Source of the DNA: Candidatus Moraniibacteriota bacterium | GTDB lineage: Bacteria > Patescibacteriota > Minisyncoccia > Moranbacterales > GWC2-37-73 | DNA: 33,863 nt | Direction: 5' to 3' | Assembly: GCA_028715015.1 (NCBI GenBank) | Contig: JAQTLF010000009.1 | Location: forward strand, 1-33,863 | In this document: piece by piece, positions 8,710 through 17,456 of the stretch | Position numbering within the stretch: the first letter of the stretch is position 1 | Layout: each line of letters opens with the position of its first letter | Program-made: the position numbers and the translations under genes | The notes under the pieces: model-generated | The model's database searches: none | Told to the model about the DNA's origin: nothing | What the model saw: only the letters and a program-made list of their open reading frames with translations

Positions 8710-11682
8710 CTACCTGAACAACCCTCTCGTCATCCAGCCAAACACTCCTGTCTGGAAAATATGTTTGAATTCTTGCAGTCTGGAAACTGCGTTTTGAGTT
8801 GTGGAGAGATAAACTCCATAAGTTGTGTCCTTAATTTTCATGAGTCCCATCTTCTGCAGAACTGTTTGCAAAAGTCCCACATCCTGGCCACGGGAACCCA
8901 GTGATAGATTTCTGGTAAATGTTTGTTCAGTTTTTTTGAGCCATTTTTGGGCTGATTTGAATTTTTTGGTAAGAGTGTTGGATTTCTTTTTGGCTTTGTG
9001 ATTTTTATGACTTTTATGATTATCGTCATTTGAAACAGTTGTTATAGTTGAAGTTGGAGCTGTTGTCGGAGCTATTACTGGAACTACAGCCTTGTCTTTG
9101 GTGGCGGCAAACTTGGTGGCATGGGTTGTTTGGAAACTGCAGATTCCACCTGTAACCGTGCAAGAAGTTTCTTGATTCCAAGTTGTTTCATTTTCTTTTT
9201 GATACAAAACTGTCAGAGTTTGACCCTTGTATGAATCCCCCACATTGATGTCGATGGTGATCGGTTTGGAAAAAGTCAGGTTGAGATTGGGAATTCCAAA
9301 TTTGATGGCTTTGATTGAATCCATGCTGGTCAGATTGTCAGCTGTGGTTTCTGCGGATATTATCTGAGTCAAATCCAGATTACCTCCGCCTGTTTTGGTC
9401 ATTTGGGTTTCTTGTGGAATGATGACTGAAACATTTTGAGTGTTAATAGTGTAGTTGGCATTAAAGGTAGCCTGGGTTGTCTGAGTCGGGTCGGTGCCAA
9501 TAATTGAAATTGCTCCAGCTGAATAGTCAGCAGGGATTTGATTCGTATTAGTGATTGTTTTGGTTTTTGAAATTGAAAAATTGATTATGCTGGAGTTGCC
9601 GACTGCGTCTGTGGCAATGAGAGTGTAGTCACCGACTGCGAAAATGTCGCTGCCTGAAGTGTAAGCGTTGCCATTAAGAGTGGCTGTGCCATCACTGAAA
9701 GTCGGATTTTGAGTCACATAATATGTTTGGTTGTTAGTAACACCAGTGATTGTTGGCGGGGTCGTGTCGATGGTGTATGTTTTGGATTTTATCGTTTCTG
9801 AATTTCCGTTTTTGTCTTGGGAGAAGAATTTGAGAGTAGTGGTTGTTGAAATTTCTATCGGAATTGAATATTGAGTTGAAGATGTGGTTGGGTCACTTCC
9901 ATCAATGGTGTAATATGTTTTGTCGCAGCCGACACCAGTGCTGTCATCGCATGTAAGCGTGATGTTTTGTGTGTTGTTGTATGTGCCTGTGTTTATGTTG
10001 GCGGTGGTGGTTGGGGCTGTTGAATCTTGAAATTCATAGGCGCCGATGTCCCAATTGGCGCCTGATTTTGGATTGCCTGCGTAGTCTGAAGTCAGCCCCA
10101 CATCAGTGCCAGCGTTGATGGCGGGAGAGGTGTTTTGGAGGGTGAAAATATTTGCACTGGAATTTGTAAAAAATGGATTTGCATTTTTACTATGCAATTC
10201 ATTTGTTGAATGATAAGTTAACCATGAAATATTATTTACCTCATCAGTACTATAAAATTTATTCTCATCAAGAGGATAATAAAGATTATAATCAAGAACA
10301 GTATACGCACTATTTGCAGCATTTGTTATTTCCCGTGGCTTACCTGCACCAGAAATAGTATTTTTAATTGTTACACTACCAGCTGACTTGCCACCACTCA
10401 TATATATATTTCCTCTTGTTGAGGGAGTTGTCACTGTATTGCCATTAAAGATATCCCCCACCGCATAACCATTGGCCCAACTGATGTTATTATAAAAAAT
10501 ATTGGTTCCCGTGCTCACATCACCAATTCCTGTCGTATAGTTGTGATGAGCAATACAATAATAACATTTTACGTTTGTAGCATTATTGTGAGGCAAAAAA
10601 CCAGCACCATCATATATAACATCAACTGTTCCATTGTAAGATGCTTCACTGCGCCAATACGTTATATTATTAACTGACATTGAAGCAAGAAAACCAATAT
10701 GCTTATTATTATCTGCCCTACAATTATTATAAGTTATATTGTACGATGTATCTTTTGCGATAAATCCCTGCGCAAAATTATCATTTGCTGTACAATTATT
10801 ATATGTAATGTCATGAGATGCTCCATATGCTGCGAAACCAGAATCTGTGCTATTTGTCATGCTACTATTACTCGCCGTTATGTTTGATGAATCAGTAAAG
10901 ATGAAACCTGCCCCCAATGAAGCTGTAACATTATCAATAATTCCAGTATTAACATTTGCCAGCGAAATGCCTGCTACTGACGGAACATTGGTTATGGTAA
11001 CGTTGGATCCAGAAACAGTAACAACGCCAGACAATGTTGAATTATTCACCGTTATAATTGAACCGTTTATCGACACACCAGGATTAATGATTGAATTTTG
11101 CAAAGTTATAGTGCTGTTATTTGCATTTGTAAGATTAATACCACTCCTGGATAATGTGCCGCTTATCAAATTAACATTGTCAAACAAAACATTGCTTAAT
11201 ATACTACTGGACCAAATATTATAACCATAGCCACCCATATTGCTGGCAATATCTTTAAATTGAAGGTTAGAACCAGCTTTTATTATCATGCCTATATTAG
11301 TTGATGCTGCCGTACCGATATAATTATAAGTAAGACCCTTGATTATAACGTTTGATTTAGCGTTCGTATCTATAAGATAACCAGAGGTAATTGCGATTAT
11401 AGGAACCTCGCCTGATACATTAGCGTAAGTAATTTCATTCCCAACAGCAGAACCACCCGAAGGCAAAGTTAGCATCGTTGAATAATTTCCACCTTGGCTA
11501 CTAAAAAGAACCGAATCTCCAGATGAAAAAGTGCATGAATTGACTTGTGCCATATTGAGCGCTGTCCCTGCAGCATTAGAACTTGTCGCATTTGCTTTAT
11601 TAGCACAAGTTACTGCACCATCAGCTCTTACATAATACGTCGCTGCACTCGCCTTTCCACTAAAACCAAAAAACAATCCCAA
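8710..11682 (-). CDS. large secreted surface protein: beta-helix repeats, chitobiase-C-like and Ig-like segments, C-terminal peptidoglycan-binding-like domain
   Basis: Signal peptide core continues upstream in the same frame (KKNSKISSLAFAILFLGLFFGFSGKASA); NITYNNCTANDN-type beta-helix repeats; TYYTIDGSDPTTSSTQY; C-term LSLGSRGQDVGLLQTVLQKMGL. The track start is a TTG inside the signal peptide. Confidence 0.8.
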   Translation of the reverse strand: MGLFFGFSGKASAATYYVRADGAVTCANKANATSSNAAGTALNMAQVNSCTFSSGDSVLFSSQGGNYSTMLTLPSGGSAVGNEITYANVSGEVPIIAITSGYLIDTNAKSNVIIKGLTYNYIGTAASTNIGMIIKAGSNLQFKDIASNMGGYGYNIWSSSILSNVLFDNVNLISGTLSRSGINLTNANNSTITLQNSIINPGVSINGSIITVNNSTLSGVVTVSGSNVTITNVPSVAGISLANVNTGIIDNVTASLGAGFIFTDSSNITASNSSMTNSTDSGFAAYGASHDITYNNCTANDNFAQGFIAKDTSYNITYNNCRADNNKHIGFLASMSVNNITYWRSEASYNGTVDVIYDGAGFLPHNNATNVKCYYCIAHHNYTTGIGDVSTGTNIFYNNISWANGYAVGDIFNGNTVTTPSTRGNIYMSGGKSAGSVTIKNTISGAGKPREITNAANSAYTVLDYNLYYPLDENKFYSTDEVNNISWLTYHSTNELHSKNANPFFTNSSANIFTLQNTSPAINAGTDVGLTSDYAGNPKSGANWDIGAYEFQDSTAPTTTANINTGTYNNTQNITLTCDDSTGVGCDKTYYTIDGSDPTTSSTQYSIPIEISTTTTLKFFSQDKNGNSETIKSKTYTIDTTPPTITGVTNNQTYYVTQNPTFSDGTATLNGNAYTSGSDIFAVGDYTLIATDAVGNSSIINFSISKTKTITNTNQIPADYSAGAISIIGTDPTQTTQATFNANYTINTQNVSVIIPQETQMTKTGGGNLDLTQIISAETTADNLTSMDSIKAIKFGIPNLNLTFSKPITIDINVGDSYKGQTLTVLYQKENETTWNQETSCTVTGGICSFQTTHATKFAATKDKAVVPVIAPTTAPTSTITTVSNDDNHKSHKNHKAKKKSNTLTKKFKSAQKWLKKTEQTFTRNLSLGSRGQDVGLLQTVLQKMGLMKIKDTTYGVYLSTTQNAVSRLQEFKHIFQTGVFGWMTRGLFR

Positions 11683-11745
11683 AAAGAGGATTGCGAATGC
11701 AAGACTGGAAATTTTTGAATTCTTTTTTAATCCGCAGGACTCATC

Positions 11746-11766
11746 GAGAGAGAGAGAGAGAGAGAG
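11746..11766. repeat. dinucleotide tract (GA)10G, minus strand C(TC)10
   Basis: Directly read; lies between ATG at 11774 and the signal-peptide frame of the surface protein. Confidence 0.95.
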
Positions 11767-11822
11767 CGTTTCATTAATTTTATTTTAAACATATTGTTTT
11801 CAAGTATTATTTTCCTACCTAA

Positions 11823-11831
11823 ATTATATCA
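11823..11831 (-). promoter_or_regulatory. extended -10 promoter element TGATATAAT of surface protein gene
   Basis: ~50 nt upstream of ATG at 11774; no good -35 seen. Confidence 0.45.
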
Positions 11832-11838
11832 CAAAAAT

Positions 11839-12672
11839 CTATTTCTGTATTTTTTTCAATATTTTCCTATCTTCCGACTTGATCTTTCTTTCAACTTTTT
11901 TCACATCTTCCTCTGGTGACAAATTCTCGGGAGTGATTCCACGACTTTGCAAGGTTTTTCTGATGGTCAAATTGTTTGTGACATGCTCATTGGAAATTTC
12001 ATTTTCGGTTCGCATGTTTTTATCTTTGGCATTGAAAATCGTGATCTCCGTGGCAAAATCTTTGGCCTTCAAAAGAATCGTTGGCATGAAATCAGCCAAA
12101 GGTTTGGTTTCTTTTATCCCCCATCTTACTTTCATCTCCTGCGTGGTTCTGTTAAAGAGTGCCTTATCGCCTTTGCTACGGATAAAAGCGAAGTTTCGAT
12201 TATCACCAGTTTGTTCAAAAATAACGCCGGAAAGCTCCTTTTCTGTTTGCGCCAATTTCTTTCGAGCCTGAACTCTTTCCGATTCCAAAATTCTTTGCTC
12301 GATTATTTCAAATTTTCGCGTCTGCACCGCAAAATATGTCTGAGCAAAAGCCACCGCTTCCTTTTTTGAATCCCCGTTTTGAGCAATAAGGTATGCTGCA
12401 TAGCGAGTGAGCATGATGTCACCGATCTCTTTTTGTGCTCCTTTAGGCATTTCTATCATTTTGTTGACGTCAACAAAATGATCAGAAACGGCCTGCCTGG
12501 AAATTTCACAAGCGGTTTTTGCCCTTGAAATCACATTTTGAAAATTCCGCCATTCATCATAGCCCAGCAAATGCTGCAAATCGCGAGCCAGCCAAAATTC
12601 CAAACCATCATCAGTTTTTTTACCTATTGATTCAAAATTTTCCGTCAAGATTTTTATTGTTTCTTTTTCCAT
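11839..12672 (-). CDS. dinD: DNA damage-inducible protein D (BRO-N-like domain)
   Basis: FWLARDLQHLLGYDEWRNFQNVISRAKTAC, GDIMLTRYAAYLIAQNGD, FAQTYFAVQTRKFE, NEHVTNNLTIRKTLQSRGITPENL. Confidence 0.88.
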   Translation of the reverse strand: MEKETIKILTENFESIGKKTDDGLEFWLARDLQHLLGYDEWRNFQNVISRAKTACEISRQAVSDHFVDVNKMIEMPKGAQKEIGDIMLTRYAAYLIAQNGDSKKEAVAFAQTYFAVQTRKFEIIEQRILESERVQARKKLAQTEKELSGVIFEQTGDNRNFAFIRSKGDKALFNRTTQEMKVRWGIKETKPLADFMPTILLKAKDFATEITIFNAKDKNMRTENEISNEHVTNNLTIRKTLQSRGITPENLSPEEDVKKVERKIKSEDRKILKKIQK

Positions 12673-12783
12673 ATTCGTTTTTTTATTATACCATAAACAA
12701 AATTTTCAAAACAGCGACAATTATGCATAACAAAAAACAAGGTTTCCCTTGTTTCAATGTTTGAATGATATATGTGCGTAGGA

Positions 12784-13239
12784 CTATTTCACGTCGATTA
12801 TTTTGTAGGAAATAACTCCTTTTGGAGTTGTCACATCAACAACGTCTCCGGCATTGTGACCCATGAAAGCTTTTCCGAGTGGTGATTCGTTGGAGATTTT
12901 AAAATTGGCAGGATCAGCTTCGTTTGATCCCACGATTGTGAATTCCATCTTGGTTCCATTGAAATCAACTTTAACAACAGAGCTCATCTGCGCACCGCGT
13001 TTGGAATCATCCCTTTCCACAACTTGTGAATTTTTGATGACCATTTCAAGTTCGCTGATGCGTGACTCATTTTCATTTTGTTGTGATTTTGCTTCAGCAT
13101 ATTCAGCATTCTCGCTCAAATCTCCCTGCTCCTTGGCTTCTTTGATTGCTCCAGCAATTTCCTGTCTCAAGCGGATCTTGCGATCTTCAAGTTCATCGTT
13201 AAGTTTTTTCAGTCCTTCTTTGGTAATAAATCGCACCAT
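12784..13239 (-). CDS. greA: transcription elongation factor GreA
   Basis: ITKEGLKKLNDELEDRK, DLSENAEYAEAKSQQNENESRI, SPLGKAFMGHNAGDVV. Confidence 0.95.
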   Translation of the reverse strand: MVRFITKEGLKKLNDELEDRKIRLRQEIAGAIKEAKEQGDLSENAEYAEAKSQQNENESRISELEMVIKNSQVVERDDSKRGAQMSSVVKVDFNGTKMEFTIVGSNEADPANFKISNESPLGKAFMGHNAGDVVDVTTPKGVISYKIIDVK

Positions 13240-13384
13240 GACTTTTAGTGATTTTAGTGATTAAAAAATACCGCTCAACAACGGCAAAAATCATACTTTT
13301 TTATGATTTGAGAACACATACATGATATCCGAAAGATGCCGCGCTGTCAATGGGTGGCATCTTTCAGAAAAAATTGATATTTTC

Positions 13385-14518
13385 CTAGAAAAAACCTTTG
13401 ATTTTGCTCAATATTTCCGGGCTGAAAATTTCCCTGACTGTGATGAAGAACATCAGTGAAAGCAATATCAGCATTCCGACAGAATGGAAAACTGTTTCAA
13501 CTTTTTGACTAACCGGCGAGCCTTTCATTTTTTCAATCAAAATGAACAATATTCTGCCTCCATCCAAGGCTGGGAATGGCAAGATGTTCACGATTGCCAA
13601 ATTGACACTGAAAATCGCCACAAATCTAAGCATGAAAACAAATCCCAGAGGAATTATCTGCCCGGTGAAAATTGCCAACTTTACAGGACCCATGACTTCC
13701 ACTCCGGCATTCTGCCCATGGAACAATCCGTAGAAAACTTGGCCGATCATCATCAACATGTTGCCCATTTCTTTCAGTCCTTCCCAAAATGATTGGATGA
13801 AAGAATATTTCTTGGTGATGACTTCGCCCAAACTGGAAATTCCCAAGGCTCCCTTACCTGCTTCAATTTCTGTGCGCGGAGTTCCAGTGAGTGAAAGCTG
13901 TTGATTCCCTCTTTGGACAACCAAGGTCACTTCCTTGCCACGATTCTCTGCAATATATTTTTGAAATTGCTCGACTGTGGCAAAAGTCGCCCCTTCTCCA
14001 TTTTGGGAAACTGTATCACCGATTTTCAATCCCATTTTTTCAGCCGGAGAATTTTGTTCGATTCCTTCAATCAAAATTTTGCTGCCGGCAGTGTTTTCTC
14101 CTGTGACATCCTGATATGAACCGATCATGAAAGTTGCCGAAAGCAAAACCCAAGCCAACAGAAGATTCATGGTGACGCCTGCTGCCAAAACTTTGATCCT
14201 GATCCAAGCTGATTTTGAAGTGAAGCTGTCAGCTTCTTTTTTGCTGCCGCCATCCTCGCCTTTTATTTTCACAAATCCGCCAATCGGAAACCAATTCAAA
14301 GAATAAATCGTGTTTTTTGAAACGATTTCTTCTGAACCTTTGACGATTTTCCATTTGTTGGTTTTTTCATCCAAATAGCATCCGATGGCGCGTGGCGGAA
14401 AACCAAATCCGAATTCATCCGCCTTGATGCCATTTCTCCTGGCCACCACGAAATGTCCAAGCTCATGGACGAAAACCAATATTCCCAAAATAACAAGAAA
14501 GACTAGCAAAGTAAGCAT
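13385..14518 (-). CDS. rseP: RIP metalloprotease (site-2 protease) RseP
   Basis: VHELGHFVVARRNGIKADEFGFGFPP, PDZ region, NILPFPALDGG. Confidence 0.93.
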   Translation of the reverse strand: MLTLLVFLVILGILVFVHELGHFVVARRNGIKADEFGFGFPPRAIGCYLDEKTNKWKIVKGSEEIVSKNTIYSLNWFPIGGFVKIKGEDGGSKKEADSFTSKSAWIRIKVLAAGVTMNLLLAWVLLSATFMIGSYQDVTGENTAGSKILIEGIEQNSPAEKMGLKIGDTVSQNGEGATFATVEQFQKYIAENRGKEVTLVVQRGNQQLSLTGTPRTEIEAGKGALGISSLGEVITKKYSFIQSFWEGLKEMGNMLMMIGQVFYGLFHGQNAGVEVMGPVKLAIFTGQIIPLGFVFMLRFVAIFSVNLAIVNILPFPALDGGRILFILIEKMKGSPVSQKVETVFHSVGMLILLSLMFFITVREIFSPEILSKIKGFF

Positions 14519-14557
14519 TTATTTTTTTATTAAGATTAATGAAATTTCAAAGATTTT

Positions 14558-14675
14558 AAATCTCAAATCCCAAATCTAAATTTCAAATAAAATCTCAAAT
14601 CTCAAATCCGAAATTTGAAACATTTGGATTTTGATCATTTATTTGACATTTGTCATTTTGATTTTGGATTTTCTT
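14558..14675. repeat. heptamer-like AAATCNC array plus opposed ATTTKGA array (inverted arms)
   Basis: AAATCTC AAATCCC AAATCTA ... AAATCTC AAATCTC AAATCCG, then ATTTGGATTTTGATC...ATTTTGGATTTT. Confidence 0.7.
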
Positions 14676-14678
14676 CAA

Positions 14679-15236
14679 TTACACTGTCATAATTTCCACT
14701 TCTTTTTTGGCGCGGATTTCTTCGATTTTTTTGTTGTATTCATCCACGATTTCTTGGACTTTTTCCTTGGCCTTGAATTCATCATCTTCTGAAATGTCCC
14801 CGGCCTTTTCAGCATCTTTGACTTCTTTCAGCACATCCTCACGAATCGAACGCACTGCGATGCGGGCTTCTTCAGCTTTTTGATTCAAAACTTTCACCAT
14901 TTCCCTGCGGCGATCCTCAGTCAGCATCGGAATGTTTATGCGCACCAAAATTCCATCATTCATAGGATTCAAATTCAGATCAGATGAGCGTATGGCTCCC
15001 TCAATGGCTGCCAATGCTCCACGATCCCATGGTTGGATGGAAATGGTTCTCGGTTCCGGAGTGTTGATGCTGGCAATCTGCTTGAGAGGTGTCTTGGCTC
15101 CATAATAGTCAACCAACAAATCTTCCACCAATGAAGGGTTGGCTCTGCCGGTTCTGATCTTTCCTGCCTCGCCTTTGAAATGCTCGATTGAACCATCCAG
15201 ATTATCTTTGTGCAAATTTATAATGTCGTTGTACAT
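14679..15236 (-). CDS. frr: ribosome recycling factor
   Basis: EHFKGEAGKIRTGRANPSLVEDLLVDYYGAKTPLKQIA; DEFKAKEKVQEIVDEYNKKIEEI. Confidence 0.96.
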   Translation of the reverse strand: MYNDIINLHKDNLDGSIEHFKGEAGKIRTGRANPSLVEDLLVDYYGAKTPLKQIASINTPEPRTISIQPWDRGALAAIEGAIRSSDLNLNPMNDGILVRINIPMLTEDRRREMVKVLNQKAEEARIAVRSIREDVLKEVKDAEKAGDISEDDEFKAKEKVQEIVDEYNKKIEEIRAKKEVEIMTV

Positions 15237-15245
15237 ACGCTAATT

Positions 15246-15277
15246 AATTTTAAATTTTAAATTTTAAATTTGAAATT
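15246..15277. repeat. heptamer array (AATTTTA)3 AATTTGA
   Basis: Directly read. Confidence 0.75.
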
Positions 15278-15283
15278 ATTTCG

Positions 15284-16345
15284 TTAAAAACTTCTGAGAC
15301 CTGCATAAATCCTGGCTGTATTTATTTGATCATATTTCAAAACACTTATTTCTTTGGAAGTGTCCAATTGGAATGTGGTCCATTTTGCGCCACTGTCTGT
15401 TGATTTGTATAGCGCTTTGGATGAAGAGTACATGATTTCTTTGGAATTTTTCGGGTTGACCGCAATGACCCTAACAGGAAAAGCTTTGGAACTTTCGATC
15501 AGGTTCATGGGACTCCAGGTTTCTCCTGAGCGACGGAAGATTCCTTTGTCCGTTCCCACATACACCACACCGCCCAAATATGGGTCGGTCACAAGACTAT
15601 ATACGCTGGAAGTGCGACCTGCTGTGTCAATTTTTTCCGTGATGTTTTCCAAAGTGGCGCCGCCATCTCTGGTTTCAATAACACCCAACTGGAACACTCC
15701 GAAAAACAAATGGGCACTATTGGCCGCATCAAAACCGATGCTAATGATGGGACCGGCAAGATTTTCACTCATTTTCAAGTTGACCCAAGAGTGTCCGCCA
15801 TCTGTTGTTTTGATGATCACACCTGCATTTGTTCCGGCATACAAAATTTGCGGATTGTTCTGATCGATTGCCAGAGCTGAAATTATTGTCCCGTCTGACG
15901 GCTCAGTGTAGATTTCTTTCCATTCCTGTCCTTCGGCAAGTCTTTTGAAAATTTTAGCCCTGCCATTGAAAACACCGCTGCCATACATGACATCAGGATT
16001 TCTCGGATCGAAAACCAAGCCATAAGCCTTGTCAGGATAGGCCACGTTTGCCCATGTTTCTCCTGCATCTTTTGTTACAAACAAACCATTGGACATGGTG
16101 CCGATATATATGATGTTGGGATCTGTCGGATGGATCACCATCGACAACACATCGATTCCTGAGATGGTTTTCTTGTCAGTTATTTTTATCTTCGGATTCC
16201 AACTGGCTGCGCCATCATCTGTTCTGATCACCGTGGCATTGGCCATGCTTATCTTGGCATTTGGCGCAATGGAACTTGGCAAAGAGCAACCCGAAAGAAA
16301 GAAGGTTGCCAAAACAACAGGCACGATCAAAAGTGTTTTTTTCAT
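15284..16345 (-). CDS. lipoprotein with BNR/Asp-box (YCF48/sortilin-like) repeats
   Basis: MKKTLLIVPVVLATFFLSGCS lipobox; repeats of the type TKDAGETWANV, TTDGGHSWVNL, STDSGAKWTTF. Confidence 0.82.
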   Translation of the reverse strand: MKKTLLIVPVVLATFFLSGCSLPSSIAPNAKISMANATVIRTDDGAASWNPKIKITDKKTISGIDVLSMVIHPTDPNIIYIGTMSNGLFVTKDAGETWANVAYPDKAYGLVFDPRNPDVMYGSGVFNGRAKIFKRLAEGQEWKEIYTEPSDGTIISALAIDQNNPQILYAGTNAGVIIKTTDGGHSWVNLKMSENLAGPIISIGFDAANSAHLFFGVFQLGVIETRDGGATLENITEKIDTAGRTSSVYSLVTDPYLGGVVYVGTDKGIFRRSGETWSPMNLIESSKAFPVRVIAVNPKNSKEIMYSSSKALYKSTDSGAKWTTFQLDTSKEISVLKYDQINTARIYAGLRSF

Positions 16346-16413
16346 AATTTTTCTTTTGTGTTCATTATGTATCAATTATATCAAAGAAAATAAAAAGAAT
16401 CCAGGAATATGGT

Positions 16414-16483
16414 GTTCGAATCCCTCTGTGTACAAAAACAAAAAAATCCCCGGGAGGGATTTTCGTTTTTGTGGGCACAGAGT
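16414..16483. repeat. degenerate tRNA 3'-end palindrome around a terminator-like hairpin
   Basis: GTTCGAATCCCTCTGTG (16414-16430), hairpin AAAATCCC..GGGATTTT, GTGGGCACAGAG (16471-16482). Confidence 0.7.
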
Positions 16484-16620
16484 TTTATGTTTGCGCGTCG
16501 TTTGTTCGTCGACACTCACAAACTCCTTGTCCGCGGCAGCGCTGAAGGCTTCTAAGGTCGCATTCATCGGCGCACGCTGCGATGTCGTCCTGCTGAACGA
16601 CATCTTGCTTAGCTTCTGCC

Positions 16621-16701
16621 GGTTCGAATCCCTCTGTGCCCAATTTAAAAACTCCCCAAGGGGAGTTTTTAAAATTCTGTGGGCACAGAGGGATTCGAAC
16701 C
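16621..16701. repeat. perfect 22 bp inverted repeat of tRNA-Lys 3' half around a terminator hairpin
   Basis: GGTTCGAATCCCTCTGTGCCCA (16621-16642) versus TGGGCACAGAGGGATTCGAACC (16680-16701); hairpin AAAAACTCCCC-AA-GGGGAGTTTTT (16647-16670). Confidence 0.9.
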
Positions 16702-16752
16702 CCCGACCATCGGCTTAAAAGGCCGCTGCTCTACCGACTGAGCTATGTGCCC
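16680..16752 (-). tRNA. tRNA-Lys (anticodon TTT)
   Basis: GGGCACATAGCTCAGTCGGTAGAGCAGCGGCCTTTTAAGCCGATGGTCGGGGGTTCGAATCCCTCTGTGCCCA folds as a cloverleaf; CCA not encoded. Confidence 0.95.
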
Positions 16753-16851
16753 GCATATTTCAACTGACAAGTACAACGATATTAATTATATCTGATATAA
16801 AAATTAAGTCAATAAGGCTTTGTGATTTTCAAAAACTTTGCGTATTGTTCC

Positions 16852-17349
16852 CTATTTTTCCCGTTTTTTCACGAAAACCAAAAATGCCAGAGGCAAAACC
16901 ATCCAGGCAAAAGCCCACCAAGGATCAACAAAATAGCTGAAAGAATTTTTGGAAACATATTTCAAAATATCTTTAGCCGGCAAAAATGAGAACAAAACAC
17001 TTAGCAACAGAACGACCTCGAAAAAACTCATCAGAAAAACTTGCCACAGCGCCATGCCTGATCCTGACTGATGGATGTCAAACAGATATTTGTTCATCAA
17101 GGTCAACAAAACCACGAATATCAAAAACACCAACACTGAAGAATTGGGGTTGAAACCCATCACATCTTTGGGAACAACACGCAGCAAGGCCAAGGAAATA
17201 TAGATGTTGATCAAAAAATTGTGCAAACGAAAACGTCCGATCAAAAGCCAGAAAATCGTGCTGAGAACCAAAAGAACCAAAACCAAGGTCACCATTTCAG
17301 CCACACTGCTGGCCAATCCGAAGCTTTGAAAAAGTTTGTCCAATTGCAT
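16852..17349 (-). CDS. hypothetical multi-pass membrane protein
   Basis: Several hydrophobic segments (VTLVLVLLVLSTIFWLLIG, VFLIFVVLLTLM, VFLMSFFEVVLLLSVLFSFL). Confidence 0.7.
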   Translation of the reverse strand: MQLDKLFQSFGLASSVAEMVTLVLVLLVLSTIFWLLIGRFRLHNFLINIYISLALLRVVPKDVMGFNPNSSVLVFLIFVVLLTLMNKYLFDIHQSGSGMALWQVFLMSFFEVVLLLSVLFSFLPAKDILKYVSKNSFSYFVDPWWAFAWMVLPLAFLVFVKKREK

Positions 17350-17417
17350 GAATTTTTATCTTAATGTTATATGATTATCTTAACTGTATTTAACCTTAAC
17401 GGCAAGTGCTTTCGAAG

Positions 17418-17446
17418 TGGACAAAACAAAAAATGCACGCTACAAT
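17418..17446 (+). promoter_or_regulatory. promoter TGGACA-N17-TACAAT with ATG 10 nt after the -10
   Basis: -35 at 17418-17423, -10 at 17441-17446, ATG at 17457. Confidence 0.6.
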
Positions 17447-17456
17447 ACTTAGTATT

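Noticed and set aside
8710-11682. Interpretation of the surface ORF as starting normally at TTG 11682
   Set aside because: This start would delete the charged n-region and half the hydrophobic core of a clearly readable signal peptide.
11839-12672. dinD plus adjacent surface gene as a phage or defence island
   Set aside because: DinD/BRO-N genes can be phage-linked, but no integrase, structural or nuclease partners flank it; neighbours are housekeeping genes.
16376-16603. 75 aa minus ORF MSFSRTTSQRAPMNATLEAFSAAADKEF...
   Set aside because: Runs through tRNA fragments and a terminator hairpin; no convincing RBS. Better described as a repeat/ncRNA-like segment.
16471-16642. Possible tmRNA or intron-containing tRNA on the plus strand (GGGCACAGAG ... 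GGTTCGAATCCCTCTGTGCCCA)
   Set aside because: No D-arm, anticodon arm, proper T-stem pairing or tmRNA tag reading frame could be identified.
16089-16718. 209 aa plus-strand ORF ending ...WAQRDSNPRPSA
   Set aside because: C-terminus is the antisense translation of the tRNA-Lys 3' end and the rest is antisense to the lipoprotein; a typical spurious ORF.
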